Positions 37,834 to 50,779 of a stretch of DNA of 64,000 bases are shown piece after piece (the first letter of the stretch is position 1; the number at the start of each line of letters is the position of its first letter). Below the pieces are notes generated by a model. That model was not told the DNA's origin. It worked only from the letters and a program-made list of their open reading frames with translations, and did not search any database. Source of the DNA: Marinobacterium jannaschii DSM 6295. Lineage in GTDB: Bacteria > Pseudomonadota > Gammaproteobacteria > Pseudomonadales > Balneatricaceae. Where the stretch lies: contig NZ_KK211068.1 in NCBI RefSeq assembly GCF_000620085.1, positions 19,811 to 83,810 of the forward strand. The letters are read 5' to 3'. Position numbers and translations under genes: made by a program.

Positions 37834-38505
37834 ATGAAACTATTGGCAAAAGCAACCGGCCTTGCCCTGGCTATCGGCCTGGCTGCAGGCGTTCAGGCTC
37901 ACCCAAACCATGCTGGCTATGCTACTGACTCCAACGAGAATATTGTCCGCACCGGCTTCGGTGAGTGCTGGCGTGTAGGCACCTGGACTGAGAGCTCTGT
38001 CCAGAACGCAGTAGAAGGCTGCGACGGCTACCAGAAGCCTCAGCCAAAGCCAGCCCCGGCACCCGCTCCTAAGCCTGTTGTTAAGGTACAGCCAGCACCT
38101 GCTCCGGTACCTGCACCAGCGCCAGCGCCTAAATTCGTCGATATGCCGGTACAGCAGAGCCACATTGTCTACTTCGGCTTCGACAGCGCAGAAGTTAACC
38201 AGATTGATGAGATCGTGAACTACCTGAGCAGCCTGGACAATCTCGAGCAGATTCGCCTGGTTGGCCACGCTGACCGCCTGGGTGCCAGCGAGTACAACAT
38301 CAAGCTGTCCGAGCGTCGCATGCGCTCCGTAACCGAACTGCTGGAAGATGCCGGTGTTGCACCAGGCAAAATCAGCACCGGCTTCCGTGGTGAAAATGCA
38401 CCTGCAACCACCTGCAGCGGCAGTGGTGAACAGCTGAAAAAATGCCTGGCTTCCAACCGTCGCGTAGAGGTTGTGATCAACGGCGTTAAGCGCGTTCAGC
38501 AGTAA
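37834..38505 (+). CDS. OmpA-family outer membrane/peptidoglycan-associated protein
   Basis: 223-residue exported protein. A signal peptide (MKLLAKATGLALAIGLAAGVQA) is followed by a short domain with a Cys pair (FGECWRVGTW...VEGCDGYQ), a Pro/Ala linker (about 70-105), and a C-terminal OmpA domain (about 112-220) with YFGFDSAEV, VGHADRLGASEYNIKLSERRM and NRRVEVVI. It binds peptidoglycan. It lacks an OmpA beta-barrel, so it is a soluble or loosely anchored periplasmic form. AAGGA 8 nt before 37834 decides the start. A good terminator follows. Confidence 0.9.
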   Translation: MKLLAKATGLALAIGLAAGVQAHPNHAGYATDSNENIVRTGFGECWRVGTWTESSVQNAVEGCDGYQKPQPKPAPAPAPKPVVKVQPAPAPVPAPAPAPKFVDMPVQQSHIVYFGFDSAEVNQIDEIVNYLSSLDNLEQIRLVGHADRLGASEYNIKLSERRMRSVTELLEDAGVAPGKISTGFRGENAPATTCSGSGEQLKKCLASNRRVEVVINGVKRVQQ

Positions 38506-38520
38506 TATACTGACAAAGAC

Positions 38521-38548
38521 AAGGGCTGCATCTGCAGCCCTTTATTTT
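38521..38548 (+). terminator. Terminator of the OmpA-like gene
   Basis: AAGGGCTGCA TC TGCAGCCCTT forms a perfect 10-bp stem followed by TATTTTAT, 15 nt after the stop codon. Confidence 0.88.
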
Positions 38549-38554
38549 ATAGCT

Positions 38555-39001
38555 ATGAAATCACTCCTGGCATACAGCCGCCTTCTGTTGCTCCTGCTGC
38601 TAAGCACCCAGCCACTTATGACTGCGCAGGCTGCCGAATACGCCTTCCAGAAAGTCGTTTACCACATCAACTATGCCGACCCTTCGCGCATTGCCGAAAC
38701 CTTCAGCAATATCGATAACCACCTGGCCGCATTAGGCGAGGATGGCGTTGATATCAAAGTTGTGGTGCACGGCAAAGCGATCGAGTATCTGACACAGGCC
38801 CGCACCGACGAGGCAAAGCAGTCCCGACTGGACAACCTCCGGCTTCAGGGCGCTGAGCTATTGGTATGTGGCAACACCCTGAAAGGATACCGGATCGAAT
38901 ACACAGATCTGTACGACGTAGAGGCCTCAGATGTCGTAGAAGCCGGGCTGCCAGCCATTGTTGACCTGCAGCAACGTGGCTATATCTACGTACGGCCATG
39001 A
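38555..39001 (+). CDS. Exported DsrE-family protein
   Basis: 148-residue DsrE/F-like protein with a Sec signal peptide (MKSLLAYSRLLLLLLLSTQPLMTAQA). The mature part VVYHINYADPSRIAETFSNIDNHL ... KVVVHGKAIEYL ... LVCGNTLKG is typical of the periplasmic DsrE subgroup, with one conserved Cys in VCGNT. The stop overlaps the ATG of the rhodanese gene (ATGA). DsrE proteins handle protein-bound persulfide sulfur, so this pair may move or detoxify sulfane sulfur; this is inference. Confidence 0.85.
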   Translation: MKSLLAYSRLLLLLLLSTQPLMTAQAAEYAFQKVVYHINYADPSRIAETFSNIDNHLAALGEDGVDIKVVVHGKAIEYLTQARTDEAKQSRLDNLRLQGAELLVCGNTLKGYRIEYTDLYDVEASDVVEAGLPAIVDLQQRGYIYVRP

Positions 39002-39354
39002 ATATAAAACACTGGCTTCAGTGGCTGCCATTCGGCAAAGTCCCCCAGCTAGACCCTGCATCACTGTCACCAGCACAGTTACAGCAATACCTGATTGTCG
39101 ATGTTCGCACCGGTACAGAGTGGCGCCAGAGCCATATCGCCGGCAGTCATAACCTGCCCCTACACCGTTTCAGCATCAATGCAGCATTGTTCCAGCCCCG
39201 GACCAGGAAGCCTGTCCTTTGCATCTGCCTTAGCGCTCACCGCAGCACACCGGCAGTGCGCAAGCTGCGTGAAGCAGGCATTGAGGCCTACGAACTGAAG
39301 GGAGGGATGCTCAGGTGGTGGCGACTGGGACTCCCGACGGAGAGAAGCCGGTAA
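38998..39354 (+). CDS. Rhodanese-like sulfurtransferase
   Basis: 118-residue single-domain rhodanese: LIVDVRTGTEWRQSHIAGSHNLPL (CH2A), and the active-site loop CLSAHRS with the catalytic Cys, followed by GGMLRWWR. There is no clear signal peptide, so it is probably cytoplasmic or weakly membrane-associated by its N-terminal WLQWLPFG. It is translationally coupled to the upstream DsrE gene. Confidence 0.88.
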   Translation: MNIKHWLQWLPFGKVPQLDPASLSPAQLQQYLIVDVRTGTEWRQSHIAGSHNLPLHRFSINAALFQPRTRKPVLCICLSAHRSTPAVRKLREAGIEAYELKGGMLRWWRLGLPTERSR

Positions 39355-39400
39355 ACAGCCTTGATATGCTGGAAAGGGTACTGCAGAGCCTGCAGCAGAT

Positions 39401-39435
39401 AAAAAAACGGCAGCCATATGGCTGCCGTTTTTATT
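39401..39435. terminator. Bidirectional terminator between the rhodanese gene and purL
   Basis: AAAAACGGCAGCC ATAT GGCTGCCGTTTTT is a 13-bp perfect stem with T runs on both strands, serving two convergent genes. Confidence 0.9.
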
Positions 39436-39456
39436 TAACTGCTCTGCTTCAACCGC

Positions 39457-42400
39457 TTAGCCGGTAAAGACGCGGGCGTTACGGAACATGCGCATCCAGG
39501 CACCATCTTCAGCCCAGGCTTCCGGCGCCCAGCTGTTAGTGACAGCGCGGAATACACGTTCAGGGTGCGGCATCATGATAGTGACACGGCCGTCGGCAGC
39601 GGTCACACCAGAGATACCCACAGGCGAGCCATTCGGGTTCGCCGGATAAGCCTCAGTCACCTGACCGCGGTTATCGACATAGCGCAGCGCTACGCTACCG
39701 GCACCCTGCAGGCCTGCCAGGTGTGCATCATCCCGGAATTCCGCACGTCCCTCGCCATGGGCAATGGCGATCGGCATACGGGAACCCTGCATACCCTGCA
39801 GCAGGATAGAATCCGTTTCCTGAACCTCAACCATCGCCACACGTGCTTCAAACTGCTCAGAAGCGTTGCGTACAAAATGAGGCCACAGCTCTGCACCCGG
39901 AATCAGCTCATGCAGGTTGGACAGCATCTGACAGCCATTACATACGCCCAGTGCGAAGCTGTCTTCACGATTGAAGAACGCCTGGAACTGGTCGCGGGCA
40001 CGGCTGTTAAACAGGATCGACTTGGCCCAGCCCTCACCGGCTCCCAGTACATCACCGTAGGAGAAGCCACCGCAGGCGACCAGACCCTTAAACTGATCCA
40101 GTGATACCCGGCCTTCCAGGATATCGCTCATGTGCACGTCAACTGCAGCGAAACCGGCGCGATCAAAAGCGGCCGCCATTTCGATATGGCCATTGACACC
40201 CTGTTCACGGATAACCGCCATCTGCGGGCGAACACCGGTGCTGATAAACGGTGCTGCGACATCTTCATTGACATCGAAGCTCAGGTCAGCGCTCAGGCCC
40301 GGATCTTCCTTATCCAGCAGGCTATCAAACTCCTGCTGAGCACAGTCAGAGTTGTCACGCAGCGACTGCATCTGATAGGAAGTTTCTGCCCACCAGCGCT
40401 GCAGCTGAACACGGCTCTCGTTGTAGATCTCTTCTTCGTCGAAGTGAACATTCAGCGTATCGTCGTCATTCAGGGTACCGATCACCTTGGCGATCTCGCC
40501 CAGACCGGCAGCGTTCAGCTCGGTCAGAACGGTTTCGAGGTCACCACGCTTCACCTGAATGACACCACCCAGTTCCTCAGCGAAGAGCGCTGCAGCCAGC
40601 TCGCTGCTATCGACAGCCAGCATATCCAGGTTGATATCCACACCGGTACGACCGGCAAACGCCATTTCGGCTACCGTGGCGAACAGACCACCGTCAGAGC
40701 GGTCATGATAGGCCAGCAGCAGCCCCTGTTCGTTCAGTTCCTGCATCGCCTGGAAGAAGGCAACCAGCAGTTCAGGCTGATCGACATCAGGTACTTCCTG
40801 ACCGACCTGGCTGAATACCTGGGCCAGTGCAGACAGACCCAGACGGTTGTTACCGTTACCCAGATCCAGCAGGATCAGGTCGGTCTCGCCCTGATCGGTA
40901 CGCAGCTGCGGAGTCAGTGTCTTACGCGCATCCAGCACCGGTGCAAAACCGGTGATCACCAGCGACATCGGCGCCGTCACCGACTTGTCTTCACCCTCAT
41001 CGTTCCACACGGTACGCATGGACATAGAGTCCTTACCAACCGGGATAGTAATGCCCAGCTGCGGACACAGCTCCATACCCACCGCTTTCACGGTGTCGTA
41101 CAGTTTTTCATCTTCGCCCGGGTGGCCAGCGGCACACATCCAGTTAGCGGACAGCTTGATATTCACGATATCTTCGATACGGGCACCGGCCAGGTTGGTC
41201 ACGGTTTCACCGATCGCCATCCGGCCCGAGGCTGGGGAATCAACCAGCGCCAGCGGGGTGCGCTCACCCATCGCCATCGCCTCACCTGCGTTGGTGTCGT
41301 AAGCGGCGGTGGTCACGGCACAATCCGCCACCGGTACCTGCCACGGGCCAACCATCTGATCGCGGGCAACCATGCCGGTAATGGAGCGGTCACCGATGGT
41401 AATCAGGAAAGACTTGGACGCTACTGCAGGCAGCTTCATTACGCGCTCAGCGGCTTCTTCCAGATCGATGTTGCTGGCATCAAAGGCAGGCACTTCGTAG
41501 GTCTTACGCTCAACACGGCGATGCATCTTCGGCGGCTTGCCGAACAGCACGCTCATTGGCAGATCAACCGGCTTGTTCTCGAAGTGGGTATCGCCCAGGG
41601 TCAGGTGATGTTCATCGGTCGCTTCACCGACGATAGCGTATGGGCAGCGTTCGCGGGCACAGATCGCTTCAAAGCGGGCCAGGTCTTTTGGCTCAACTGC
41701 CATCACGTAGCGCTCCTGCGCTTCGTTACACCAGATCGCCAGCGGGCTCATACCCGGCTCATCGTTGTTGACATTACGCAGCTCGAAGTTACCGCCGCGG
41801 CCGCCGTCTTTGACCAGCTCAGGGAAAGCGTTGGACAGACCACCGGCGCCCACATCATGGATAAAGGCTATCGGGTTCTCATCACCCTGCTGCCAGCACT
41901 GGTCGATCACTTCCTGACAGCGACGCTCCAGTTCCGGGTTATCACGCTGTACGGAAGCAAAATCCAGATCGGCAGAAGAAGTACCGGAAGACATGGAGGA
42001 AGCCGCACCGCCACCCAGGCCGATCTGCATCGCAGGGCCACCCAGACAGATCAGCTTGGCACCCACAGGGATCTCGCCCTTATCAACATGCTCGGTACGG
42101 ATATTACCGAAGCCACCAGCGATCATGATCGGCTTGTGGTAACCACGCACCTCTTCACCGGCTGCGCCGTTCACCTTCTGTTCGAAGGTACGGAAGTAAC
42201 CGTTCAGGGCCGGACGACCAAATTCATTGTTGAACGCAGCGCCACCGATCGGGCCTTCGATCATGATATCCAGTGCGGAGACGATACGCTCAGGCTTGCC
42301 ATACTGACTTTCCCATGGCTGTTCGAAGCCCGGGATATTCAGGTCAGAAACGGTAAAACCGGTCAGGCCTGCCTTTGGCTTGGAGCCTTTACCGGTCGCG

Positions 42401-43356
42401 CCTTCGTCGCGGATCTCACCACCGGAACCGGTCGCCGCACCGGAGTGAGGCGCAATAGCCGTCGGGTGGTTATGGGTTTCCACCTTCATCAGGATAGCGA
42501 TCTCTTCCTGATTGTAGCTGTACTCTTTGCCATCCGGTTTCGGGAAGAAACGCCCGGCTGTGGAACCATTCATCACAGCAGCGTTGTCAGAGTAAGCAGA
42601 AAGGATGTTCTCGCCGCCCATCTCGTTGGTATTGCGGATCATGGCGAACAGGGACTTATCCTGCGCTTCGCCATCGATATCCCATGAAGCATTAAAGATC
42701 TTATGACGGCAATGCTCTGAGTTCGCCTGTGCGAACATCATCAGCTCAACATCAGTCGGGTTACGTCCCAGCTCCTGGAAGGCATTAACCAGATAATCGA
42801 TCTCGTCCTCTGCCAGCGCCAGTCCCAGCTCTACGTTGGCAGCCTCCAGTGCCGGACGGCCCCCTGCCAGCACATCGACAGTTGTCAGCGGCTTCGGCTC
42901 TTCATTACGGAACAGTCCCTGAGCCTGATCCATCTCCGATAGCACAGCTTCTACCATACGGTCATGCAGGATTGCTTCTACCTGCGCCTGTTCAGCCTGA
43001 TTCAGATCGCCGGTCACGTAGTAAGCGATACCGCGCTCCAGGCGCTTCACAGCATTCAGGCCACAGTTATGGGCGATATCTGTCGCTTTGGAAGACCATG
43101 GCGAGATCGTTCCCAGACGAGGCACAACCAGAAACAGCTGGCCTTCAGGCGCTTCAACTTTATCCGCTTTGGGGCCATATCGCAGAATACGGTCCAGCAC
43201 GGCCAGCTCATCTGCAGACAATGCCTGTTCCTGCTCAGCAAAGTGCATAAATTCACCGTACAGGCCGGTAACGGCAGGAACTTTAGACTGAAGAACGGAC
43301 AACAGCTTATCGTGACGGAAAGCAGAGAGAGCGGGGGCTCCACGCAGTGCAAGCAT
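39457..43356 (-). CDS. purL: Phosphoribosylformylglycinamidine synthase
   Basis: Large-type FGAM synthase of about 1299 residues; fourth step of purine synthesis. It has an N-terminal PurS-like domain, FGAM synthase core ([33 protein letters not shown]), and a C-terminal glutaminase with the nucleophile Cys in LGVCNGCQM and the His in [11 protein letters not shown]. The start taken is the ATG at 43356 ([10 protein letters not shown]); an in-frame GTG at 43365 lies only 3 nt after GAGG and is the alternative. Confidence 0.97.
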   Translation of the reverse strand: MLALRGAPALSAFRHDKLLSVLQSKVPAVTGLYGEFMHFAEQEQALSADELAVLDRILRYGPKADKVEAPEGQLFLVVPRLGTISPWSSKATDIAHNCGLNAVKRLERGIAYYVTGDLNQAEQAQVEAILHDRMVEAVLSEMDQAQGLFRNEEPKPLTTVDVLAGGRPALEAANVELGLALAEDEIDYLVNAFQELGRNPTDVELMMFAQANSEHCRHKIFNASWDIDGEAQDKSLFAMIRNTNEMGGENILSAYSDNAAVMNGSTAGRFFPKPDGKEYSYNQEEIAILMKVETHNHPTAIAPHSGAATGSGGEIRDEGATGKGSKPKAGLTGFTVSDLNIPGFEQPWESQYGKPERIVSALDIMIEGPIGGAAFNNEFGRPALNGYFRTFEQKVNGAAGEEVRGYHKPIMIAGGFGNIRTEHVDKGEIPVGAKLICLGGPAMQIGLGGGAASSMSSGTSSADLDFASVQRDNPELERRCQEVIDQCWQQGDENPIAFIHDVGAGGLSNAFPELVKDGGRGGNFELRNVNNDEPGMSPLAIWCNEAQERYVMAVEPKDLARFEAICARERCPYAIVGEATDEHHLTLGDTHFENKPVDLPMSVLFGKPPKMHRRVERKTYEVPAFDASNIDLEEAAERVMKLPAVASKSFLITIGDRSITGMVARDQMVGPWQVPVADCAVTTAAYDTNAGEAMAMGERTPLALVDSPASGRMAIGETVTNLAGARIEDIVNIKLSANWMCAAGHPGEDEKLYDTVKAVGMELCPQLGITIPVGKDSMSMRTVWNDEGEDKSVTAPMSLVITGFAPVLDARKTLTPQLRTDQGETDLILLDLGNGNNRLGLSALAQVFSQVGQEVPDVDQPELLVAFFQAMQELNEQGLLLAYHDRSDGGLFATVAEMAFAGRTGVDINLDMLAVDSSELAAALFAEELGGVIQVKRGDLETVLTELNAAGLGEIAKVIGTLNDDDTLNVHFDEEEIYNESRVQLQRWWAETSYQMQSLRDNSDCAQQEFDSLLDKEDPGLSADLSFDVNEDVAAPFISTGVRPQMAVIREQGVNGHIEMAAAFDRAGFAAVDVHMSDILEGRVSLDQFKGLVACGGFSYGDVLGAGEGWAKSILFNSRARDQFQAFFNREDSFALGVCNGCQMLSNLHELIPGAELWPHFVRNASEQFEARVAMVEVQETDSILLQGMQGSRMPIAIAHGEGRAEFRDDAHLAGLQGAGSVALRYVDNRGQVTEAYPANPNGSPVGISGVTAADGRVTIMMPHPERVFRAVTNSWAPEAWAEDGAWMRMFRNARVFTG

Positions 43357-43708
43357 GTTTTTCACAAGCCTCTTGGATGACTGCCTCAGGGGACAGTGGT
43401 TACATGAGATAACAAAGGCTGAATTCTACCCGAAACAGGCGGTTTTAGGCCAGAAAAGAGCCATCTCAATTCTGTAACAAAGCGACCCGAAAGATGCCCG
43501 CAGGCAGAGACAGGTGCATCTCGATGACAAAAATGAAAGAATGTCTTGCCGTTAACGCACAGCACTGTTAAACCAACTCAGCCACCGGACGCAGACACCG
43601 AAATCAGGCAGTGACAGACTGCTGATGCAGACAGAGGATATTGAAGCGAATGATACAGACCACCTTCTCACCAGCACGCCTGTTCGGCTAAGTATTTGCC
43701 GGCATAGC
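43357..43708. promoter_or_regulatory. Divergent intergenic region purL/mltF
   Basis: About 350 bp between divergent genes. It must hold the promoters of both, but no hexamer pair or PurR-type box stands out by eye. An open frame extends from 43625 into mltF without similarity to the family N-terminus. Confidence 0.4.
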
Positions 43709-45193
43709 ATGAAGCTGTTTGACCTGCGTAAGAAAAAGGATCTTTTCCACCTGCTGGCCATGGTGGCACTGCTCTGTATCCCCGCTATTCTCAGCTATAA
43801 CAGTAAAACCCAGCTTCAGGTTATCCGCGAGAGCGGTACGCTTCGCGTCGTCACCACCAACACCCACAGCACTTATTTTATCGAGCGCGACAAACCGGCC
43901 GGCTTTGAGTACGAGCTGGTACAGGCATTCGCCGACCACCTTGGCGTCGAGGCCAAATTTGAGATCGCCAGCAATGTCGGCGACGTTATGGAAACCATAC
44001 AACGTCGTGACGCGCACCTTGCCGCCGCGATGCTGACCGTCACGGCCGATCGCCTGCGCAGATTCGACTTTGCCCCGCCCTATATGTATAGCGCTTCCAC
44101 CGTGGTATACCGGATTACCCGAGGTAAGGAGCCTCCGCGCTCGGTGCAGGACATGATTGGCCGGGAGGTGCGCATCGTCGCCAACAGCAGCTACGAGGAA
44201 TCTCTGCGACGACTTCAGGATCAATATCCTGAGCTGAGCTGGCAGAGCAGCGAAGAAGAAGCCACGGTTGAACTGATGGAAGCCGTGCACCAACGCAAGC
44301 TTGACCTGACGGTATTGGATGAAGTCTCCTTCAATGCCCAGAAAAGCTTCTTCCCGGGCCTTAACAGCGGCTTCACGCTGGATGAATCGCAACCCCTGGC
44401 ATGGATGCTCCCTCCGCATCCGGATGAGTCACTGAAACGCGCCCTGGTCCGCTTTTTCCTGCGCACGGAAACCCAGACGCTGATTAAGAATCTGAAAGAG
44501 AAGTACTTCGCCCGCCGGAACCAGCTGGACTACTTTGACACTGTCACTTTCAAAAAGGATATGAAAAAGCGACTGCCGAAACTGGAGCAGTACTTTCATA
44601 TGGCAGAGCAGGAAACCGATATAGACTGGAAACTGCTTGCCGCGATCGCCTATCAGGAAAGTCACTGGAATCCGAAAGCCGTATCACCCACCGGCGTTCG
44701 CGGCGTGATGATGCTGACCCGGGCGACCGCAAAAGAGATGGGGGTTAAAGACCGGACCGATCCGCGCCAGAGCATCATGGGCGGCGCCCACTACCTGATC
44801 AAGGTCATGAGCAAGATCCCAAAGCGGATTACCGGTAAAGACCGCTTCTGGATGGCGCTGGCTGGTTACAACGTCGGCTTTGGCCATCTGGAAGATGCCC
44901 GCATCCTGGCCTCCCGGGCCGGCGAGAATCCGGACCGCTGGGAAACCGTAAAGAAATTCCTGCCACTGCTAACCAAACCGAAATACTACAAGACCGTTAA
45001 ACGCGGTTATGCCCGGGGCTACGAGCCGGTGGCCTATGTACGCAACATTCGCAAGTATATTGCCCTGCTGCGCTGGGAACTGCAGGTCAATCAGATCAAA
45101 AAGCAGCGGGAACTGGAACAGCTGATCGAAGCGGAGGCACTTCAGCCAGACACTCCTGATGAGCAGACGGAAGACTTTCCGCCCGTACTCTGA
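43709..45193 (+). CDS. mltF: Membrane-bound lytic murein transglycosylase F
   Basis: 494-residue two-domain enzyme. A membrane/signal segment (FHLLAMVALLCIPAILS) is followed by a solute-binding-protein-like domain (about 45-270; LRVVTTNTHSTYFIERDKPAGFEYEL) that regulates activity, then a SLT catalytic domain (about 290-460). The catalytic Glu is in AYQESHW (Glu317), with GVRGVMML and ALAGYNVGFGHLEDA downstream. It cleaves glycan strands to 1,6-anhydroMurNAc products. The start at 43709 (MKLFDLRKKKD) is chosen by family length. Confidence 0.95.
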   Translation: MKLFDLRKKKDLFHLLAMVALLCIPAILSYNSKTQLQVIRESGTLRVVTTNTHSTYFIERDKPAGFEYELVQAFADHLGVEAKFEIASNVGDVMETIQRRDAHLAAAMLTVTADRLRRFDFAPPYMYSASTVVYRITRGKEPPRSVQDMIGREVRIVANSSYEESLRRLQDQYPELSWQSSEEEATVELMEAVHQRKLDLTVLDEVSFNAQKSFFPGLNSGFTLDESQPLAWMLPPHPDESLKRALVRFFLRTETQTLIKNLKEKYFARRNQLDYFDTVTFKKDMKKRLPKLEQYFHMAEQETDIDWKLLAAIAYQESHWNPKAVSPTGVRGVMMLTRATAKEMGVKDRTDPRQSIMGGAHYLIKVMSKIPKRITGKDRFWMALAGYNVGFGHLEDARILASRAGENPDRWETVKKFLPLLTKPKYYKTVKRGYARGYEPVAYVRNIRKYIALLRWELQVNQIKKQRELEQLIEAEALQPDTPDEQTEDFPPVL

Positions 45194-45251
45194 ACATACA
45201 GGATGCCCGCCCTGAACACCTGAGCCCGAAGCCCTTAGCCCTAGCCTTCGA

Positions 45252-45968
<717 letters not shown>

Positions 45969-46008
45969 TTATGGCCCTAAACCAGCGGCCACACAGCAGT
46001 ATCCGGCC

Positions 46009-47589
46009 TTATTCCCACTCGATAGTAGCAGGCGGCTTGGAGCTGACATCATAAGCCACGCGAGAGATATGCGGGATCTCGTTGATGATACGGCCGGAAA
46101 CAGTTTCCAGCAGTTCATACGGCAGATGCGCCCAGCGGGCTGTCATAAAGTCGATAGTCTCAACCGCACGCAGTGACACCACGTACTCGTAGCGACGACC
46201 GTCACCAACAACACCGACGGATTTTACTGGCAGGAAGACTACGAATGCCTGGCTGGTCTTATGGTACCAATCAGCCTTATGCAGCTCTTCGATGAAGATT
46301 GCATCCGCTTCACGCAGGATATCGGCATATTCTTTCTTAACTTCGCCCAGAATACGCACACCCAGACCCGGCCCCGGGAACGGGTGACGATATACCATGT
46401 CGTAAGGCAGCCCCAGCTCCAGCCCCAGCTTGCGCACTTCGTCCTTGAACAGCTCACGCAGCGGTTCAACCAGCTCCATCTTCATGTCTTCCGGCAGTCC
46501 ACCCACATTGTGGTGGGACTTGATGACGTGTGCCTTACCGGTCTTAGCTGCAGCGGACTCGATTACGTCAGGGTAGATAGTGCCCTGTGCCAGGAAGTGA
46601 ACATCGGTCAGCTTGGCAGCTTCTTCATCAAACACTTCAATAAAAGTGTTACCGATGATCTTACGCTTGGCTTCAGGATCAGCCTCACCGGCCAGACGCC
46701 CCAGGAACAGGTCTTCAGACTCAGAGCGGATCACTTTAACGCCCATGTTCTTAGCGAACATGTCCATTACCTGATCGCCTTCATGTTTACGCAGCAGACC
46801 GTTGTCTACAAATACGCAGGTCAGCTGATCGCCGATCGCCTTGTGCAGCAGGGCAGCGACAACGGAGGAGTCTACGCCGCCGGACAGACCCAGCAGTACC
46901 TTCTGGTTACCGACCTGTGCGCGTACTTTCTCGATCTGATCCGCGATGATATTTGCTGAAGTCCAGAGTTTCTCGGCACCACAGATTTCACTGACAAAGC
47001 GCTCCAGCATACGGCCGCCCTGCTTGGTGTGCGTCACCTCAGGGTGGAACTGTACGCCGTAGAAGCCTTTCTTAGGATCACACATCGCCGCGATCGGAGC
47101 CGAGTCGGTGGACGCGATCACACCGAAGCCTTCCGGCAGAGCAGTGACCTTGTCACCGTGGCTCATCCATACGTCCAGCAACAGAGAACCGTTGTTGGAA
47201 ACGTGATCCTCGATACCTTCCAGCAGACGGCTCGGATGATCGCCCAGACGGACCTTGGCGTAGCCAAACTCACGCTTATCGGATGTCTCAACCTTGCCAC
47301 CCATCTGGGCGGCCATGGTCTGCATGCCGTAGCAGATACCCAGTACAGGTACACCCAGCTCAAAAACCAGCTCAGGCGCTCGCGGAGAGTCGCCTTCAGT
47401 TACCGACTCAGGACCACCGGCCAGGATCACACCCTTAGGGGCAAATTCACGGATATCTTCATCCGCCATATCCCATGGGTAGATCTCACAGAACACACCG
47501 ATCTCGCGAATACGACGCGCGATCAGCTGAGTGTACTGGGAACCGAAATCCAGAATCAGGATTTTGTGAGCATGAATATCTTGTGTCAT
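46009..47589 (-). CDS. guaA: GMP synthase (glutamine-hydrolysing)
   Basis: Converts XMP to GMP. The 526-residue protein has the glutaminase triad region ([12 protein letters not shown] with the nucleophile Cys, and [11 protein letters not shown]), the ATP-pyrophosphatase P-loop [13 protein letters not shown], and the C-terminal dimerisation domain ending KPPATIEWE. It lies downstream of guaB but a strong terminator separates them, so it may have its own promoter. Confidence 0.98.
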   Translation of the reverse strand: MTQDIHAHKILILDFGSQYTQLIARRIREIGVFCEIYPWDMADEDIREFAPKGVILAGGPESVTEGDSPRAPELVFELGVPVLGICYGMQTMAAQMGGKVETSDKREFGYAKVRLGDHPSRLLEGIEDHVSNNGSLLLDVWMSHGDKVTALPEGFGVIASTDSAPIAAMCDPKKGFYGVQFHPEVTHTKQGGRMLERFVSEICGAEKLWTSANIIADQIEKVRAQVGNQKVLLGLSGGVDSSVVAALLHKAIGDQLTCVFVDNGLLRKHEGDQVMDMFAKNMGVKVIRSESEDLFLGRLAGEADPEAKRKIIGNTFIEVFDEEAAKLTDVHFLAQGTIYPDVIESAAAKTGKAHVIKSHHNVGGLPEDMKMELVEPLRELFKDEVRKLGLELGLPYDMVYRHPFPGPGLGVRILGEVKKEYADILREADAIFIEELHKADWYHKTSQAFVVFLPVKSVGVVGDGRRYEYVVSLRAVETIDFMTARWAHLPYELLETVSGRIINEIPHISRVAYDVSSKPPATIEWE

Positions 47590-47643
47590 CTTCTCAGTAT
47601 CTCCACCGCTTGCACTGTATGGGTGGATCCCATACGCGGATGC

Positions 47644-47675
47644 AAAAAAAAAAGGGGGCGGTCAGACACCGCCCC
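47644..47675 (-). terminator. Terminator between guaB and guaA
   Basis: GGGGCGGT / ACCGCCCC (47655-47675) with a 5-nt loop is followed on the minus strand by ten T. It is one of the strongest terminators in the window and would uncouple guaA from guaB unless it is leaky. Confidence 0.9.
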
Positions 47676-47695
47676 ACTCTTCGGGGATTAGTTAA

Positions 47696-49252
<1,557 letters not shown>

Positions 49253-49405
49253 CTAAATTATTCATATAGACAACCCGCCGCCACTTATCTCAGTCCCGGA
49301 ACTTCAGCGGCCTCCGCAGATACCGGACCTTTCATCGAGCAGACCGGAACCGTACAGCTGAACGGATCCCGACGACAGCGGTTCAGACCGTCTTCCAGCT
49401 GAGGT

Positions 49406-50779
49406 ATGATGCTGCCCATGCACTATCAAACCTCAGAACCAGCGCGCTCAGTCCGCGCCATCAGTGTCAGTGAACTGAATCGCCAGGTGCGGGGTTTGCT
49501 GGAAAGCTCCTTCCTGCTGATCAATGTCGAGGGCGAGATCTCCAACTTTGTCCGCCCCAGCTCCGGCCACTGGTACTTCACCCTCAAGGATGAACAGGCT
49601 CAGGTACGCTGTGCCATGTTCCGCAACCGCAACCAGTACCTGAAATACCAGCCCAAAAACGGCGACCGGGTGATACTGCGGGCCAAAGTCAGTCTCTATG
49701 AGGGCCGTGGTGACTACCAGCTGATCGGTGAATTTCTCGAAGAGAGTGGTACCGGCACCCTGCAACAGGCGTTCGAGCAGCTGAAAACCCGGCTGCAGCA
49801 TGAAGGCCTGTTCTCCGCCGATTTCAAGCAGCCACTGCCGGAACACCCGCACCATATCGGTGTTATCACCTCTCCCACCGGTGCCGCGATACACGATATT
49901 CTGACCGTATTAAAACGACGTTTCCCCGGTATGCCGGTCACCCTCTACCCGGTGGCAGTGCAGGGCAATGAGGCCGCCGGCCAGATCCGCCGCGCCATTG
50001 AGATCGCTAACAAGCATAGGGCCTGTGACGTACTGATCGTCGGCCGGGGCGGCGGCTCGCTGGAAGACCTCTGGCCATTTAACGAAGAGGTTGTGGCACG
50101 GGCTATATTTGCCTCAGAGATTCCAATCGTCAGTGCGGTCGGGCACGAGGTCGATGTAGTGATCAGTGACTTTGTTGCCGATCACCGCGCGGCGACGCCA
50201 TCGGCGGCGGCAGAGTTACTCAGCCCCGATCAGCACAACCTGAAGCTGCGCCTGAATCAGCTTAAGTTAAGGCTGCAGCAGCAGCTGAGTCAGCGCCTGC
50301 GCCGTGATCAGGAGCGGGTGAGCGCCCTGCGCAATCGTCTGCGCCATCCCGGAGAACGCCTGCGCCAACAGAGCCAGCGCCTGGACGAACTGGAGTTGCG
50401 GCTGCACAAGGCCCTGCAGCAGCGCATCCAGCGCGATCATACCCGGCTGGAATACCTCAGCGCCCGACTGGATCAGCAGCGGCCGGAACGCCGACTCCGG
50501 CAGTATCAGCAACAACTTCAGCAACTGCAACACCAGCTGGACCAGCTGATGCAGCAGAAACTACACAATACCCGGTTAAGGTTTCAGCACCTGGCAGGCC
50601 AGCTCCATACGGTCAGCCCGCTGGCTACCCTGGAACGCGGCTACGCCATTGTTCAGGATGACAAAGGCCGGGTTCTGCAGGATGCAGCAAAGGCTACTCC
50701 GGGACAGAAAATCGAAGCCCGGCTACATCGTGGTCGCCTGCAATGCACCGTCGACAGTATCACCGAGGAATTTATATGA
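49406..50779 (+). CDS. xseA: Exodeoxyribonuclease VII large subunit
   Basis: 457-residue nuclease subunit with an N-terminal OB fold (about 20-115; VEGEISNFVRPSSGHWYFTLKD), the catalytic domain (GVITSPTGAAIHDIL, VGRGGGSLEDLWPFNEE, VGHEVDVVISDFVAD), and a very long Gln/Arg/Leu coiled coil (about 275-400). The start is uncertain: ATGs at 49406, 49409 and 49418 follow GAGG at 49401-49404; the last two have more usual spacing. It ends in an ATGA overlap with the M23 peptidase gene. Confidence 0.95.
   Translation: MMLPMHYQTSEPARSVRAISVSELNRQVRGLLESSFLLINVEGEISNFVRPSSGHWYFTLKDEQAQVRCAMFRNRNQYLKYQPKNGDRVILRAKVSLYEGRGDYQLIGEFLEESGTGTLQQAFEQLKTRLQHEGLFSADFKQPLPEHPHHIGVITSPTGAAIHDILTVLKRRFPGMPVTLYPVAVQGNEAAGQIRRAIEIANKHRACDVLIVGRGGGSLEDLWPFNEEVVARAIFASEIPIVSAVGHEVDVVISDFVADHRAATPSAAAELLSPDQHNLKLRLNQLKLRLQQQLSQRLRRDQERVSALRNRLRHPGERLRQQSQRLDELELRLHKALQQRIQRDHTRLEYLSARLDQQRPERRLRQYQQQLQQLQHQLDQLMQQKLHNTRLRFQHLAGQLHTVSPLATLERGYAIVQDDKGRVLQDAAKATPGQKIEARLHRGRLQCTVDSITEEFI

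Noticed and set aside
40132..42687. 851-codon frame antisense to purL
   Set aside because: It has no domain similarity and lies entirely opposite a well-conserved gene.
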